The position numbers and the translations under genes are program-made. DNA of 64,000 bases from Paenibacillus thalictri (GTDB lineage Bacteria; Bacillota; Bacilli; Paenibacillales; NBRC-103111), in assembly GCF_004307995.1 (NCBI RefSeq), contig NZ_SIRE01000010.1, positions 124,001-188,000 of the forward strand. The letters are read 5' to 3'. This document shows positions 26,155-33,673 of the stretch, piece after piece. Within the stretch, counting starts at the first letter, position 1. Each line of letters starts with the position of its first letter. Below the pieces are notes generated by a model. It saw only the letters and a list, made by a program, of their open reading frames with translations, was not told the DNA's origin and searched no databases.

Positions 26155-27045
26155 ATGAGTTCAGGGAACAATGCTTCCATTTTCGCAGTTTGGGTCAGCT
26201 TGATCAGCAATGTCGGCTTAACGGCCATTAAGCTGGTTGTCGGCTTTTTCTTTAACAGCCAGGTGCTGCTGGCCGACGGAGTTCATAATGCCGGCGATGT
26301 CATTGCATCCGCCGCCGCGTTAAGCGCGATGCGAATATCGAAACGGCCTGCGGACGAAGACCATCCGTATGGTCATGGCAAAGCAGAGGTGCTGGGCTCC
26401 GCCGTAGTGGCCGTGATTTTGGCCATTGCCGCATTGTTTATCGGGTATCACGCCATTATCGCGTTATTTGAAGAGCCAGGTGAGGCCAGTATCATTGCGT
26501 TAGGCGCGGCGCTTGTTTCGTTGGTCTGGAAGCTGTGGCTTTACATTTACACGATTCGTATCGGCAGAGAGGCTAACAGCAAAGGTTTGATTGCAACCGC
26601 ATATGACCATTTGGCCGATATTTACGCATCTCTGGCGGCGGTTGCCGGTATTGGCTTAGCTATGTTAGGCGCAGCTTACAACATCCCTTATTTGACGTTG
26701 GGAGATCCGCTTGCGGGAATTATCGTCTCAATCCTAGTCTTAAAGCTCGCCGTCAGCATGGGACAAGAATCGATCGACGTGCTGATGGAGAAAACGGTCA
26801 GCCCGGAAAAACTGGCCGAATATGAGGCTCTGATCAAATCCATTCCCGAAGTGAAACGAATTGACCGGCTGCGCGCCCGTGAGCACGGCCATTATATTTT
26901 AATCGATGTGCGCTTAAGCGTGCCCGGAGAGCTGACGATTCAGCAAGGCCACGATATTTCCCGGCTCATTAAAAGCACAATTAAGAAAAAACATAACGAT
27001 GTCGACGAGGTGCTGATTCATTTGAATCCATGGTACGACCATTAA
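26155..27045 (+). CDS. Cation diffusion facilitator (CDF) metal exporter
   Basis: Start ATG 26155 after GGAGGTAAC. 296 residues with six membrane helices and a cytoplasmic C-terminal domain. The metal-site helices are present: LLADGVHNAGDVIASAAAL in helix 2 and YDHLADIYASLAA in helix 5, plus the HPYGHGKAEVL loop. The C-terminal domain has HDISRLIKSTIKKKHNDVDE and a final HLNPW. CDF proteins exchange cytoplasmic Zn, Mn, Fe or Co for protons; the metal cannot be decided here. The promoter, leader and hairpin upstream suggest regulated expression. Confidence 0.94.
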   Translation: MSSGNNASIFAVWVSLISNVGLTAIKLVVGFFFNSQVLLADGVHNAGDVIASAAALSAMRISKRPADEDHPYGHGKAEVLGSAVVAVILAIAALFIGYHAIIALFEEPGEASIIALGAALVSLVWKLWLYIYTIRIGREANSKGLIATAYDHLADIYASLAAVAGIGLAMLGAAYNIPYLTLGDPLAGIIVSILVLKLAVSMGQESIDVLMEKTVSPEKLAEYEALIKSIPEVKRIDRLRAREHGHYILIDVRLSVPGELTIQQGHDISRLIKSTIKKKHNDVDEVLIHLNPWYDH

Positions 27046-27173
27046 GTGAAATCTGCGTCGCCCGGGTGAGCGCCCGGGACTCACGTTCAGGTATCGGAAA
27101 CCCGCGTCATACGTGCGAATAGGTCCGGCTTTCATAGGGCTGGACCTGAATTCGGGAATTTTCAACATTTTTC

Positions 27174-27202
27174 TTTACAATTCGTTATTCTTGTCATATA
27201 AT
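27174..27202 (+). promoter_or_regulatory. Sigma-A promoter of tRNA-Val copy 2
   Basis: TTTACA, 17-base spacer, TATAAT, 30 bases before the tRNA. Confidence 0.83.
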
Positions 27203-27232
27203 AGCTTATGCACCAGACGAAATGGTTTACAC

Positions 27233-27305
27233 GACTTGTTAGCTCAGCTGGGAGAGCACCATCTTGACAGGGTGGGGGTCAGTGGTTCGAGCCCACTACA
27301 GGTCA
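27233..27305 (+). tRNA. tRNA-Val (GAC), copy 2
   Basis: Base-for-base identical to the tRNA at 23766, with its own promoter and terminator but different flanks. Confidence 0.95.
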
Positions 27306-27317
27306 TATGTTTGAACG

Positions 27318-27350
27318 AGAATCCTTAATTTTTAAGGATTCTTTTCTTTT
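27318..27350 (+). terminator. Terminator of tRNA-Val copy 2
   Basis: AGAATCCTTAA / TTAAGGATTCT, short T loop, then TTTCTTTT. Confidence 0.87.
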
Positions 27351-27434
27351 TGTAATCTTGATCACATCAAGCAGCAGTATGATATAATAAGTACCATTGA
27401 ATGTACATATGGACGATAGGGCGAGGGATTTACG

Positions 27435-28334
27435 ATGAAAAATACCGGGACACACGAGGAATTGCAAAAAGAGCTGCAGCAAAATGCAGAGTATCATAGA
27501 TTAGAGATACAGAGGCTGATTTTCAGCGCCTTGCAGCAGCTGCAGGAGCCGGTCGATGTGGCGGTATTCGGTACCGGACATTGGACGGATATCGATCTGG
27601 TGCAGCTCGCTGCGTATACGAATAAAGTGGACTACTACGATATGGGCAATACGGGAAGCCAAGCGGCGGTGCAGAACATCACCGGCACGCTCGCCCATAA
27701 GATCAGCTTAAAAACAAACGTCGATTTTATCGGGCTGGAACGGATGAACTTTATGGGCACTCTGATGGAGATGCTGGAGAAAAAGGCCGATATTGGCCGC
27801 CTGTCCAATTATTTGCTTGATGCTTACGGACAATTCGAGAAAGCGGAGCCTGAAGCGGGTAAACCGCAATATGATCTTGTGATCTCTTCCCCTGTGTATA
27901 CACAGTTGTTTTTTATCGATGCATTGCTTACGTTAGCCCCTTATTTGGAGCAATACGACAAACCGGGAATGAATCTCATTTCACAGCAGCTTTCCTCTGT
28001 CTACGCGCGTTGCGTACAAGCTTATAACCGATTGCTGTTCGGCAGTGTGAAGCCGGGAGGGCGGGTCGTCTTATGGACCGATATCATTAAGCTGGATGAG
28101 CAGACGCAAAGCGTTATGGATGAGATGTATATGGCCCGGACGGAAAAAGACCGAGTGCGCAGCTTGTTTGGCGCCTTCGGTCAATACGGATTGCCGGGAG
28201 CGGTGGCGGGAATTAAAGATGCTTTCGACCGGCTGCTGCCGGAGAAAACACATTTTAACACTTGGCTGTGGCCGCTTAGTCAGGATAAGCAATATTTAGC
28301 TGCCGGTATGTTTGGGGAGCCTCGTAAACTATAA
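27435..28334 (+). CDS. Conserved-looking cytoplasmic protein, possible methyltransferase fold
   Basis: 299 residues, ATG after GGGCGAGGG; TATAAT at 27383 suggests a promoter. N-terminal amphipathic helix, then VDVAVFGTGHWTDIDLVQLA, similar in shape to motif I of Rossmann methyltransferases, YDLVISSPVYTQLFFIDAL as a possible motif IV, and VKPGGRVVLWTDI as a motif-VI-like strand. This order fits a class I SAM-dependent enzyme, but no substrate motif is seen and the assignment is tentative. Its last 6 bases overlap the convergent PilZ gene. Confidence 0.65.
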   Translation: MKNTGTHEELQKELQQNAEYHRLEIQRLIFSALQQLQEPVDVAVFGTGHWTDIDLVQLAAYTNKVDYYDMGNTGSQAAVQNITGTLAHKISLKTNVDFIGLERMNFMGTLMEMLEKKADIGRLSNYLLDAYGQFEKAEPEAGKPQYDLVISSPVYTQLFFIDALLTLAPYLEQYDKPGMNLISQQLSSVYARCVQAYNRLLFGSVKPGGRVVLWTDIIKLDEQTQSVMDEMYMARTEKDRVRSLFGAFGQYGLPGAVAGIKDAFDRLLPEKTHFNTWLWPLSQDKQYLAAGMFGEPRKL

Positions 28335-28757
28335 CAGCTGAAATAGTTCCAGCTCTTCGTTTGTGCAAAAGCTGCAGCTGGATAACATTTTCATCTTGCG
28401 AAGTTTGATGGACATCGCATTTAATAAACTGATTAATGCGGATTCTTCCGCTTCGCTAAGTGAAAATTTGGATGAATATTCATAGATGCGAGGTTTTACT
28501 TCTTTGATCCGCAAAATTTGCCCGAGCAGCTTATAAGGTTTGCCGAGACCAATAAATTTGGCTTCAAAAAGAACGTTCAGCTCGTTCGTAAAGTCGATGT
28601 CTGACCAGAAGCGCATTCCGCCGGCACTTACGTCGTGAATGGCGATTTTTCCCGTTTTTGTTTCAAGTCCGTCCTGCAAGCCGATGATTTTCAACTCCGC
28701 ACATAAGGGATGTTCAAAGGCCAAACGGAAAAAGCTGCGTTGATTTTCTCTATTCAT
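28329..28757 (-). CDS. PilZ-domain protein (cyclic-di-GMP receptor candidate)
   Basis: 142 residues. The N-terminal part has QRSFFR, the RX3R arm of PilZ (Arg 7 and Arg 11), and IHDVSAGGMRFWSD, the (D/N)XSXXG motif, with the beta-barrel strands between and after. Both c-di-GMP-binding motifs are intact. The last about 40 residues are a helical tail with two Cys (SSCSFC). No membrane segment. A GGDEF protein at 33674 could supply the ligand. The start ATG is followed by NRENQ. Confidence 0.87.
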   Translation of the reverse strand: MNRENQRSFFRLAFEHPLCAELKIIGLQDGLETKTGKIAIHDVSAGGMRFWSDIDFTNELNVLFEAKFIGLGKPYKLLGQILRIKEVKPRIYEYSSKFSLSEAEESALISLLNAMSIKLRKMKMLSSCSFCTNEELELFQLL

Positions 28758-28865
28758 TGCAACAACACCTCGGTTAAGTTTACGTAACTATCATAAATGA
28801 AGGCCATTTACCAAGCAATAAGCCAAAAGCACTTGCTAATCTAAAAAAATCTTTAGAAAAGAAAA

Positions 28866-28893
28866 TGAAAAAACCGCTCTCTAATAGAGCGGT
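28866..28893 (-). terminator. Terminator overlapping the end of the 28881 gene
   Basis: ACCGCTCT / AGAGCGGT with loop ATTAG (minus strand), then TTTTTT. The first arm encodes the last residues and the loop contains the TAG stop. Confidence 0.85.
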
Positions 28894-29108
28894 ACATGGA
28901 TTTGTTCATTGGCTTTGGCTGAATGAAGGATAGCATGATTGCCGACTAATTCGATATGTTCAATTTCATCAATTTCGGGAAGGCCTTCTCTTGAATTTCG
29001 CCATTCATTGTTTTGCAGCATGCGAATTAACTGGGGAATCGCTTTTTGATCACAGGATATAAAGCTGACAGGGATCTTCTTGCTGGAAAGCAAAAGCTCT
29101 GTTATCAA
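28881..29108 (-). CDS. Small protein of unknown function (75 residues)
   Basis: TTG start at 29108 with AGGAGGT 9 bases upstream. An acidic small protein (PEIDEIEHIELVGNHAILHS) with strands at both ends and no membrane helix. The stop lies in the loop of its own terminator. No family recognised. Confidence 0.65.
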   Translation of the reverse strand: MITELLLSSKKIPVSFISCDQKAIPQLIRMLQNNEWRNSREGLPEIDEIEHIELVGNHAILHSAKANEQIHVPLY

Positions 29109-29238
29109 GAAATGGCACCTCCTATGGATTACTATCTCAATTATACATCAAACGCCTATGCAGAATGTTAAGAAGTTTTGTTGATTTTTCGTATATTTCC
29201 TTGAAAATCAGTCGGATTTCGTCGAAAGGGGCAGCAGA

Positions 29239-29535
29239 GTGAAAAAGCGGTTTAGCGAAATGACCCGAGATGAGCTGGAAACGGAATTAAAGCTGCTTAT
29301 GGAGCAGATGAAACACGCCCAATTTCCAAGCGAGCGAGAAATACTGCAAAGCAAATACAACACGGCAAAGGCCTATACGCTGGATGCAGCCGGATTTCTC
29401 CCTGGCGTATACCGGGTGCAAGGTTTTGATGAGCCGTTTCATTTGAAGTATGTCAATGGAATTATGGCTTGGGGCGAGATGGGGGCTGACCGGGAAGCCA
29501 GTTTTCCGCTTTCGCTGCTGGAACCGCACAAATAA
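29239..29535 (+). CDS. yfhH: YfhH family protein (DUF1811)
   Basis: GTG start after AAAGGGG. The 98-residue product matches the bacillar YfhH family along its length: KKRFSEMTRDELETEL, AKAYTLDAAGFLPGVYRVQ, FHLKYVNGIMAWG and a Pro-Leu-rich end. Structures of this family show a helical hairpin and SH3-like barrel; the function is unknown. Monocistronic, with a terminator directly after it. Confidence 0.88.
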   Translation: MKKRFSEMTRDELETELKLLMEQMKHAQFPSEREILQSKYNTAKAYTLDAAGFLPGVYRVQGFDEPFHLKYVNGIMAWGEMGADREASFPLSLLEPHK

Positions 29536-29549
29536 CCGGTTAGAATAAG

Positions 29550-29592
29550 AGAGGCTTTTCCGCCAACTGGGGAAAAGCCTCTTTCTTGTTTT
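29550..29592 (+). terminator. Terminator after yfhH
   Basis: 12-bp stem AGAGGCTTTTCC / GGAAAAGCCTCT, 9-base loop, TTCTTGTTTTT tail, lying between two convergent genes. Confidence 0.9.
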
Positions 29593-30311
29593 TAAATCCG
29601 GCACATGTCCTTCGGGCAATTCTCGCATTGACAGACATCGCGCAAATAATCAAGCCGCTTGATGATAATATAGTTGTTTTCGTAAGCGATAACTTCGACT
29701 TTCTTCAAATCGCTGAGCATCCGGTTGACGCTTTCCCGTGTCGCTCCGATCATATCGGCAAGTTCGCTGTTGGTCAATTTTTTGGAAATCACGGTATGGG
29801 TTCCATGAGGTTTGCCATACGTATTGGCTAATCGGATCAGCGTGGAGCAAAGCGCTCCCGGCTTGCCGAACATCATGATGTCGCGAAACTTGGTTTCGGT
29901 CATGCGGTGCATGAGCCCCATCCATTTCATAAATTCGATCGCCAGGTCTCCATGCTGCCACAGCAGCACTTCGAGGTCCTTCTGCTGAATGATGCCGATC
30001 GTGCTGTCCTCCATCACTTCCCCGTTAAAGCCGTGAGTCGAATTGTGGAACGGATCAAGTTGTCCGAACATATCTGCTTCGCCGTACATATATAAAATAA
30101 ACGTTTTCCCGTCATCGCTGGATTTAGTTATTTTGACTCTGCCGCGTTTAATAAAGTACAGCTTGTCAGCTTTATCCCCCTCCCAAAACAACCGGGAGCC
30201 CGCAGGCATTTTGTGCTCATACATAATTTCCTTCAATTTATTCATATTTTCTTCCGAGAAAAAATCGGTATTATGAACGCCTTTTACGCTTGTTTGCAGT
30301 ACATCGATCAT
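29592..30311 (-). CDS. fnr: Crp/Fnr-family regulator, Bacillus-type Fnr with C-terminal Fe-S motif (Fnr1)
   Basis: The start is taken at ATG 30311 because GGAAGGGG precedes it and the resulting 239 residues equal the paralogue at 31141 and Bacillus Fnr; the frame is open to 30434. An N-terminal cyclic-nucleotide-fold sensor (RLFWEGDKADKLYFIKRGRV) is followed by the helix-turn-helix LADMIGATRESVNRML. The C-terminus reads CENCPKDMC, the CX2CX4C that holds the oxygen-sensitive [4Fe-4S] cluster in Bacillus Fnr, with one extra Cys just before it. It should activate anaerobic genes. Two Fnr-box-like sites lie upstream, so autoregulation is likely. Confidence 0.88.
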   Translation of the reverse strand: MIDVLQTSVKGVHNTDFFSEENMNKLKEIMYEHKMPAGSRLFWEGDKADKLYFIKRGRVKITKSSDDGKTFILYMYGEADMFGQLDPFHNSTHGFNGEVMEDSTIGIIQQKDLEVLLWQHGDLAIEFMKWMGLMHRMTETKFRDIMMFGKPGALCSTLIRLANTYGKPHGTHTVISKKLTNSELADMIGATRESVNRMLSDLKKVEVIAYENNYIIIKRLDYLRDVCQCENCPKDMCRI

Positions 30312-30377
30312 GATTGAAGCAACCCCTTCCGCACTGGTTTCGTTGATCTTAAGATACATGATCCTCTGCCAAACGGA

Positions 30378-30393
30378 TGTGACAATTATCACT
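30378..30393. promoter_or_regulatory. Fnr-box-like site 1
   Basis: TGTGACAATTATCACT fits TGTGA-N6-TCACA with one mismatch. It is placed about 70 bases upstream of the fnr1 start and 112 bases upstream of the divergent mobA-like gene, so it could serve either. Confidence 0.65.
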
Positions 30394-30417
30394 TTTTCTA
30401 GAAATAGGCCTTGTTTC

Positions 30418-30433
30418 TGTGACATATATAACA
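30418..30433. promoter_or_regulatory. Fnr-box-like site 2
   Basis: TGTGACATATATAACA: perfect left half, one mismatch in the right half, 40 bases from site 1 centre to centre (close to four helical turns). Confidence 0.55.
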
Positions 30434-30504
30434 TGCAGATTCATGTAATCGGTTTATAGTTACAAGTAGATCGGACGAATGAGTAAAAAAGGAAGTGGGT
30501 CCTT

Positions 30505-31137
30505 ATGTTATCGGGTGTTTTATTGGCCGGAGGGGACAATCGACAAATGAACGGCGCGGTTAAGGCGCTGCTGCCTTTTGGCGGGGAAACGGTGATCCAG
30601 AAGCAGATTCGCGAGATGCAGAAGCTTTGCTCCGAAATTATAGTCGTGACCAATGAACCCATGATGTTTTTACCGGTATTGGATAGATCGATCCGCATCA
30701 TTACGGATTACTTGCCGGGTAAAGGTCCGTTAGGAGGGATGCATGCCGCTTTTATGCTGGCCAAACACGATGATTTGTGGATTGCCGGCGGAAATATGCC
30801 GTTTATATCGGCGAAGGCGGGACGTTTGCTGTGGGAGCACCGCAAATATTTTTCGTATGACGCGGCGGTTCCGGTGATTGCCGGACAACCTTGTCCGCTG
30901 CACGCGGTATATCATCACAGCTGCGGCGAAGTGGTTGCAGACATGTTTGCCAAAGGGGAAACACGTCTGCCGGATATGCTGCAAAAAATCGCTTGGGGCG
31001 GCGTTTCGGAAAGTTTCTTGAACGAGCAGCAGGTCGATTCGCAGTTTGCTTTTGCCATCGGTTCGAAAGATGATTACACGCTTGCTTTGCAAATGGCTGC
31101 CCGCCAAGAAAGGACTCGCGACACGGCAGGCACTTGA
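30505..31137 (+). CDS. MobA-like molybdenum cofactor nucleotidyltransferase with altered motifs
   Basis: 210 residues, start ATG after GGAAGTGGG. The fold is MobA-like: LLAGGDNRQMNGAVKAL at the N-terminus (usual LAGGXSXRMGXXK), GPLGGMHAAF, and AGGNMPF where MobA has a metal-binding Asp (usual DMPF) at about residue 96. These changes touch nucleotide and metal sites, so activity on guanylyl transfer is uncertain; it may use another substrate. It sits between two Fnr genes and downstream of Fnr-box-like sites, fitting a role in anaerobic molybdoenzyme (for example nitrate reductase) maturation. Confidence 0.8.
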   Translation: MLSGVLLAGGDNRQMNGAVKALLPFGGETVIQKQIREMQKLCSEIIVVTNEPMMFLPVLDRSIRIITDYLPGKGPLGGMHAAFMLAKHDDLWIAGGNMPFISAKAGRLLWEHRKYFSYDAAVPVIAGQPCPLHAVYHHSCGEVVADMFAKGETRLPDMLQKIAWGGVSESFLNEQQVDSQFAFAIGSKDDYTLALQMAARQERTRDTAGT

Positions 31138-31140
31138 ACG

Positions 31141-31866
31141 TTAAAACCGGCAAATTTCGGGGGGACAATCCGGGCATTTTACGATGTTTTTGAAATATCC
31201 CAGGTCGTGAATGACCATATAACCGTTGTCTATGCTGAGCTTGCCTTCTTCCCTGAAGGAGGATAACATCCGATTGACGCTCTCCCTGGTCGCCCCAATC
31301 ATGTTGGCGAGCTCCACATGGGTCAGCTTCAGTTTGATGCGGATACCTTCAGGGGATACGTCGCCATGTGAATTGGCCAGACGAATCAACGTTGAAGCCA
31401 GCGCCCCCGGTTTGCCGAAAAGCATCAAATCGCGAATTTTGGACTGCATTGTTCTATGGGTGAGGCCCATCCATTTCATAAACTGCACGGCAAAGCCGCC
31501 ATACTGATATATGAGCCCGTCCAGGTCCTGTTGGGTGACGATTCCGATCTCGCCGGATTTCAGCACCTCAGCGGTACAACTGTAATTGACGTCTCCAAAA
31601 CCGCCGATTTCCGCAAAGAAACCCCCTTTGAACAGCAGCTGCAATATGAGCTCCCGGCCGTCTTCCGTTGTTTTGGATACTTTCACGATTCCTTTGCTTA
31701 CATAAAAACAGCGGTCGGCGAGCTCGCCTTCCCAGAACAGGCGTTGCCCTTCCGCAACTTTCTCCATTTGCATAACCTGTTGTAATCGGGAAAAATGCTC
31801 TTCCGACAAAAAATCGGCAATCCGGTGATGAGCTGCCGTAAATAACGCTTCAGCCGACAATGGCAT
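31141..31866 (-). CDS. Crp/Fnr-family regulator, Bacillus-type Fnr with C-terminal Fe-S motif (Fnr2)
   Basis: 241 residues, ATG 31866 with AGGAGGT upstream. Same architecture as Fnr1: sensor domain (RLFWEGELADRCFYVSKGIV), long dimer helix (MKWMGLTHRTMQSKIRDLM), helix-turn-helix LANMIGATRESVNRMLSSF, and C-terminal CPDCPPEIC in CX2CX4C spacing. The two proteins are clearly paralogous. The 3' end lies 3 bases from the convergent mobA-like gene. No clear Fnr box is seen upstream of this copy. Confidence 0.88.
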   Translation of the reverse strand: MPLSAEALFTAAHHRIADFLSEEHFSRLQQVMQMEKVAEGQRLFWEGELADRCFYVSKGIVKVSKTTEDGRELILQLLFKGGFFAEIGGFGDVNYSCTAEVLKSGEIGIVTQQDLDGLIYQYGGFAVQFMKWMGLTHRTMQSKIRDLMLFGKPGALASTLIRLANSHGDVSPEGIRIKLKLTHVELANMIGATRESVNRMLSSFREEGKLSIDNGYMVIHDLGYFKNIVKCPDCPPEICRF

Positions 31867-32104
31867 ATTGGCGACCTCCTGCTCTGAAGTGGGCTGAACT
31901 TAACGCAATATGAGTTCATGCATGTAATGACAGTATACAATTAACCTGCGCGGGTTGCTATGATTAAATGTATCAAAAAAATGTGTCTGCGGATTCATTT
32001 CAGAGTATTAAATTATCGTAAAGCAGTATCTTTGGTCCTATGGATATGATAAAATGGATTATTATTGAAAACGCATACAACCAAGATGCAACGGGGGAAT
32101 GCCG

Positions 32105-33607
32105 ATGAGAAAATGGATTTGGGCTGTTGCAATATTTTGCTGCATCGGTTTAGGAGGCGCTGCAAGCGCCGCGGAAAGCACCGCAAGCACCTATGAGTAT
32201 ACATCCCCCGAAGGAATACGATTTACGAGCGATACGCCCATGTGGGATACGCAGCAGTTAAAGGAACTGTATGAGCTTCTGCTGCAGGCCGGGCATAGCA
32301 GCGAATTGGCCGAATTAAAATCGGTGGAGCTGCACCAGGATAAGAGTGTAGGAAACAGCGGCTTCAGGGTCGGCAAATACGATCCGGAACGCAAGTCGAT
32401 CTCATTGTACGAGGTAGAGCGAATTCCTGTGCGCAGAACGCTTATTCACGAGTATGGCCATCATTTTACGTATTATTGGTTGAAAAAGAAAGAAGGCGTA
32501 ACGCCTCCGCGAGTGACCTCAACGTCGGAATGGGCCAAGGTTCGCCAGCTCGACGGTTACCCGGTACGATTTGCCGGCGAGAAAATGCCTTACAACCACC
32601 GCTGGGATCCGGGTGAAATTATGGCGGAGGACTACGTGATGTTGTTTGGCCCTAGCGCCATGGAGCAGCCTGAAACGAACCGCGATATCGTCGGGATGCT
32701 GCGTCATGAGAATGAGTACATTCCGCCGGTTACCGACAAGCCGGAAATGCTGAAATACTGGACTTCCGTGGCAAAGATGGACGACTACGCCGATATTCGC
32801 ACTCCCGAAGTAACCGACTTCATGAAGGAAAAGTCGGAAGAAGATGCTTCACAATCCCTTTACCGCATTCAATTTTCCTCAGCAGCTGTAACGGAACACC
32901 AAGAGATCGATTATTCCGTGAAAGTTGCCGTATTTACAAAAGAAGATATTTTTCCTCAAAGGAGTTTTTACGAAACATCCACCTCATCAAAAGAACCGAT
33001 TACCTTAACTGTCGATCTTGCCGACATGCCTCCGCTTGACAAAGTAGCCTTCGTCAATCTGCAAGTCTGGGCATACGATAAAGCCGGAAAACGTTTGGCC
33101 TATACTCCGTTCTACGACCATTGGTACCAGCTTGAAGATAAGAAGCCGAAACCGTCTGCACCGCCGTTTGAACAGCAAGGAATCAGCTCCATGCTGCAGC
33201 GTGACGGGATGAAAAAGTGGCCGCTGGTGAGATTGTATTATAACGGACATGGCGTCAACCCGCAGCGCAAAGTGTACCAGAGGGACGGCGGCATATACGT
33301 GCCGGTTTCCTATTTGACACAGCAGCTCGGAGCTTCCATGGAGACAGTGAAAGCAGCCGATCAAGACAAGGAGTATCAAATCAAACTTCCATCGAATAAA
33401 GTCGATCTGCTGCTCGATACGGATGCTTTTACCTTAAACGGAGGGAAGGGCAAGCTGAAAAAGAAGATCAGAATGGAAGAGCAGGAGCCGGTGATTTCCA
33501 TCGAAGATGCCTCGGCTTTACTGCCCATCAAGACAACCTGGTTTGAGCAAAGCGGCACATTAATTATTGAAAACCGGAGCGGCGGCGACAGCGCGGCTGA
33601 GCCTTAA
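32105..33607 (+). CDS. Secreted HEXXH zinc-metalloprotease-like protein with C-terminal stalk domain
   Basis: ATG 32105 is chosen over 32099 because GGGGGA then has 6-7 base spacing. 500 residues with a signal peptide (VAIFCCIGLGGAASA). LIHEYGHHFTYYW near residue 115 is a gluzincin-type HEXXH helix, and GEIMAEDYVMLFG near 170-182 supplies a plausible third ligand Glu. Residues about 375-500 form a copper-amine-oxidase-like stalk domain (YQRDGGIYVPVSYLTQQLG), expected to hold the enzyme at the cell surface. The peptidase family is not otherwise recognised. Confidence 0.78.
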   Translation: MRKWIWAVAIFCCIGLGGAASAAESTASTYEYTSPEGIRFTSDTPMWDTQQLKELYELLLQAGHSSELAELKSVELHQDKSVGNSGFRVGKYDPERKSISLYEVERIPVRRTLIHEYGHHFTYYWLKKKEGVTPPRVTSTSEWAKVRQLDGYPVRFAGEKMPYNHRWDPGEIMAEDYVMLFGPSAMEQPETNRDIVGMLRHENEYIPPVTDKPEMLKYWTSVAKMDDYADIRTPEVTDFMKEKSEEDASQSLYRIQFSSAAVTEHQEIDYSVKVAVFTKEDIFPQRSFYETSTSSKEPITLTVDLADMPPLDKVAFVNLQVWAYDKAGKRLAYTPFYDHWYQLEDKKPKPSAPPFEQQGISSMLQRDGMKKWPLVRLYYNGHGVNPQRKVYQRDGGIYVPVSYLTQQLGASMETVKAADQDKEYQIKLPSNKVDLLLDTDAFTLNGGKGKLKKKIRMEEQEPVISIEDASALLPIKTTWFEQSGTLIIENRSGGDSAAEP

Positions 33608-33615
33608 AGAAACGG

Positions 33616-33650
33616 AAGTACCCGGCTTGCCAGCGAGCCGGGTACTTTGA
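33616..33650 (+). terminator. Terminator between convergent genes
   Basis: 12-bp perfect stem AAGTACCCGGCT / AGCCGGGTACTT; weak T-tail on either strand. Confidence 0.8.
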
Positions 33651-33673
33651 CGTGTTAACTTCGGAAGTTCGTT

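Noticed and set aside
23766..27305. tRNA-Val pair considered as attachment sites of an integrated element
   Set aside because: No integrase, excision or phage-type genes between them, and both copies are full genes with promoters.
30312..30434. Longer Fnr1 reading from 30434
   Set aside because: It would place both Fnr-box-like sites inside the coding region and exceed the length of the paralogue; ATG 30311 has a ribosome site.
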